A stretch of 5,432 bases of DNA, taken from positions 1 to 5,432 of the forward strand of contig JAHEXS010000087.1 in assembly GCA_023252015.1 (NCBI GenBank), in the 5' to 3' direction. Of the stretch, positions 4,884-5,432 are shown piece after piece. Source of the DNA: Candidatus Nitrosotenuis sp. Lineage in GTDB: Archaea; Thermoproteota; Nitrososphaeria; Nitrososphaerales; Nitrosopumilaceae. Numbering within the stretch: the first letter of the stretch is position 1; the number at the start of each line of letters is the position of its first letter. The position numbers and the translations under genes are program-made. The notes beneath the pieces were generated by a model, which searched no databases, was not told the origin of the DNA, and was given only the letters and a program-made list of their open reading frames with translations.

Positions 4884-5432
4884 ATGAAACGCGTTTTTGT
4901 CAATGGGTATGGCTCCATTGGGAATCGTATCATACAATTCATCAAAGATGATCCTGAAATCAAGGTAATTGGCGTCGGTAAGAATTCTCCCGATGATAAA
5001 GTAAATGACGCAATCTCACGTGGATTTGATGTTTATGTACCTGAAAAAAATATTGACTCTTTTAAGAATTACAAAATCAAAGGAACAATTGAAAACATAC
5101 TAAATGACTGTGACCTTGTAATTGACGCAACACCTGGAGGGACAGGATACATCAACAAAAAACGCCTCTATGAGCCAAAGGGAATAATGGCAATATACCA
5201 AGGTGGAGAGTCTGTATCTGGAGACGAACGCGTCTCTGACTTATTGTTCAATTCCCGTGTAAACTACAAAGAGGCATTTGGCCAAAAACACGTCATGCAG
5301 GGAAGCTGCAATGTAACTGGAATGGGAAGAATACTGCAACCACTGCGCGAAAAATTTAGTTCACAATTGGTTAGATTTGATGCGGTTCTAGTACGTAGAT
5401 GGGCAGACCTTGAACAAACAAGTAAAACAGTT
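4884..5432 (+). CDS. gap: Archaeal type II glyceraldehyde-3-phosphate dehydrogenase, 3' end outside window
   Basis: The first 183 codons of the archaeal-type phosphorylating NAD(P)-dependent glyceraldehyde-3-phosphate dehydrogenase are present. The enzyme interconverts glyceraldehyde 3-phosphate and 1,3-bisphosphoglycerate; in an autotrophic archaeon it would mainly serve gluconeogenesis. The Rossmann dinucleotide motif is NGYGSIG at residues 7-13. GVGKNSPD (30-37), DATPGGTG (81-88) and YQGGES (105-110) are typical of the archaeal form. The catalytic cysteine is Cys142 in GSCNVTGMGR, near the usual position of about 140. Family members are about 335-345 residues, so roughly 45% lies beyond the right edge. 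The frame is open to the last base. The ATG at 4884 begins immediately with the Rossmann strand (MKRVFVNGYG) and lies 25 bases from a strong TATA box. The gene appears transcribed alone from this promoter. Confidence in the identity is high. Confidence 0.95.
   Translation, partial: MKRVFVNGYGSIGNRIIQFIKDDPEIKVIGVGKNSPDDKVNDAISRGFDVYVPEKNIDSFKNYKIKGTIENILNDCDLVIDATPGGTGYINKKRLYEPKGIMAIYQGGESVSGDERVSDLLFNSRVNYKEAFGQKHVMQGSCNVTGMGRILQPLREKFSSQLVRFDAVLVRRWADLEQTSKTV

Overview
The window looks like a piece of a low-GC archaeal chromosome, most likely Nitrososphaerota (Thaumarchaeota, Nitrosopumilus-like). Two kinds of evidence support this. Start codons repeatedly lie 24-27 bases downstream of a TATA-like box with no Shine-Dalgarno sequence, which is the archaeal leaderless arrangement. 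The protein set also fits: an archaeal type II glyceraldehyde-3-phosphate dehydrogenase, a membrane-anchored DsbA-like thioredoxin, and an HMG-CoA synthase for archaeal isoprenoid lipids. The lineage is inferred from protein character, not from a database search.

Layout. Positions 195-668 (+) encode a small single-domain cupin of the manganese HxH...Q...H type. Positions 759-1316 (+) encode a six-helix membrane protein of unknown function, apparently leaderless with a TTG start. It converges on HMG-CoA synthase (2712-1318, -), and the two stop codons are one base apart. The AT-rich gap 2713-2886 holds the HMG-CoA synthase promoter and several short palindromes that could be operators. Next, on the minus strand, come a cysteine-rich YkgJ-type (CxxCxxCC) protein (3447-2887) and, upstream of it, a membrane-anchored DsbA-like oxidoreductase (4283-3477). 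These two form a likely redox or metal pair. A 70-residue single-helix protein (4316-4528, +) diverges from dsbA across only 32 bases. The rest of the gap up to 4883 contains the decayed N-terminal part of an IS200/IS605-type TnpB on the minus strand, several inverted repeats, and a strong TATA box for gap. The gap gene (4884 onward, +) runs off the right edge.

How the genes work together. HMG-CoA synthase (mevalonate pathway) and type II GAPDH (lower glycolysis/gluconeogenesis) are central metabolic genes with their own promoters. DsbA and YkgJ probably handle thiols or metals near the membrane. The cupin, the six-helix protein and the small single-helix protein have no assigned pathway. I see no RNA gene, no CRISPR array and no intact mobile element. 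I also see no clear multi-gene novel system; the most notable items are the TnpB fossil, the very compact divergent promoter, and an Asp-to-His change in HMG-CoA synthase.
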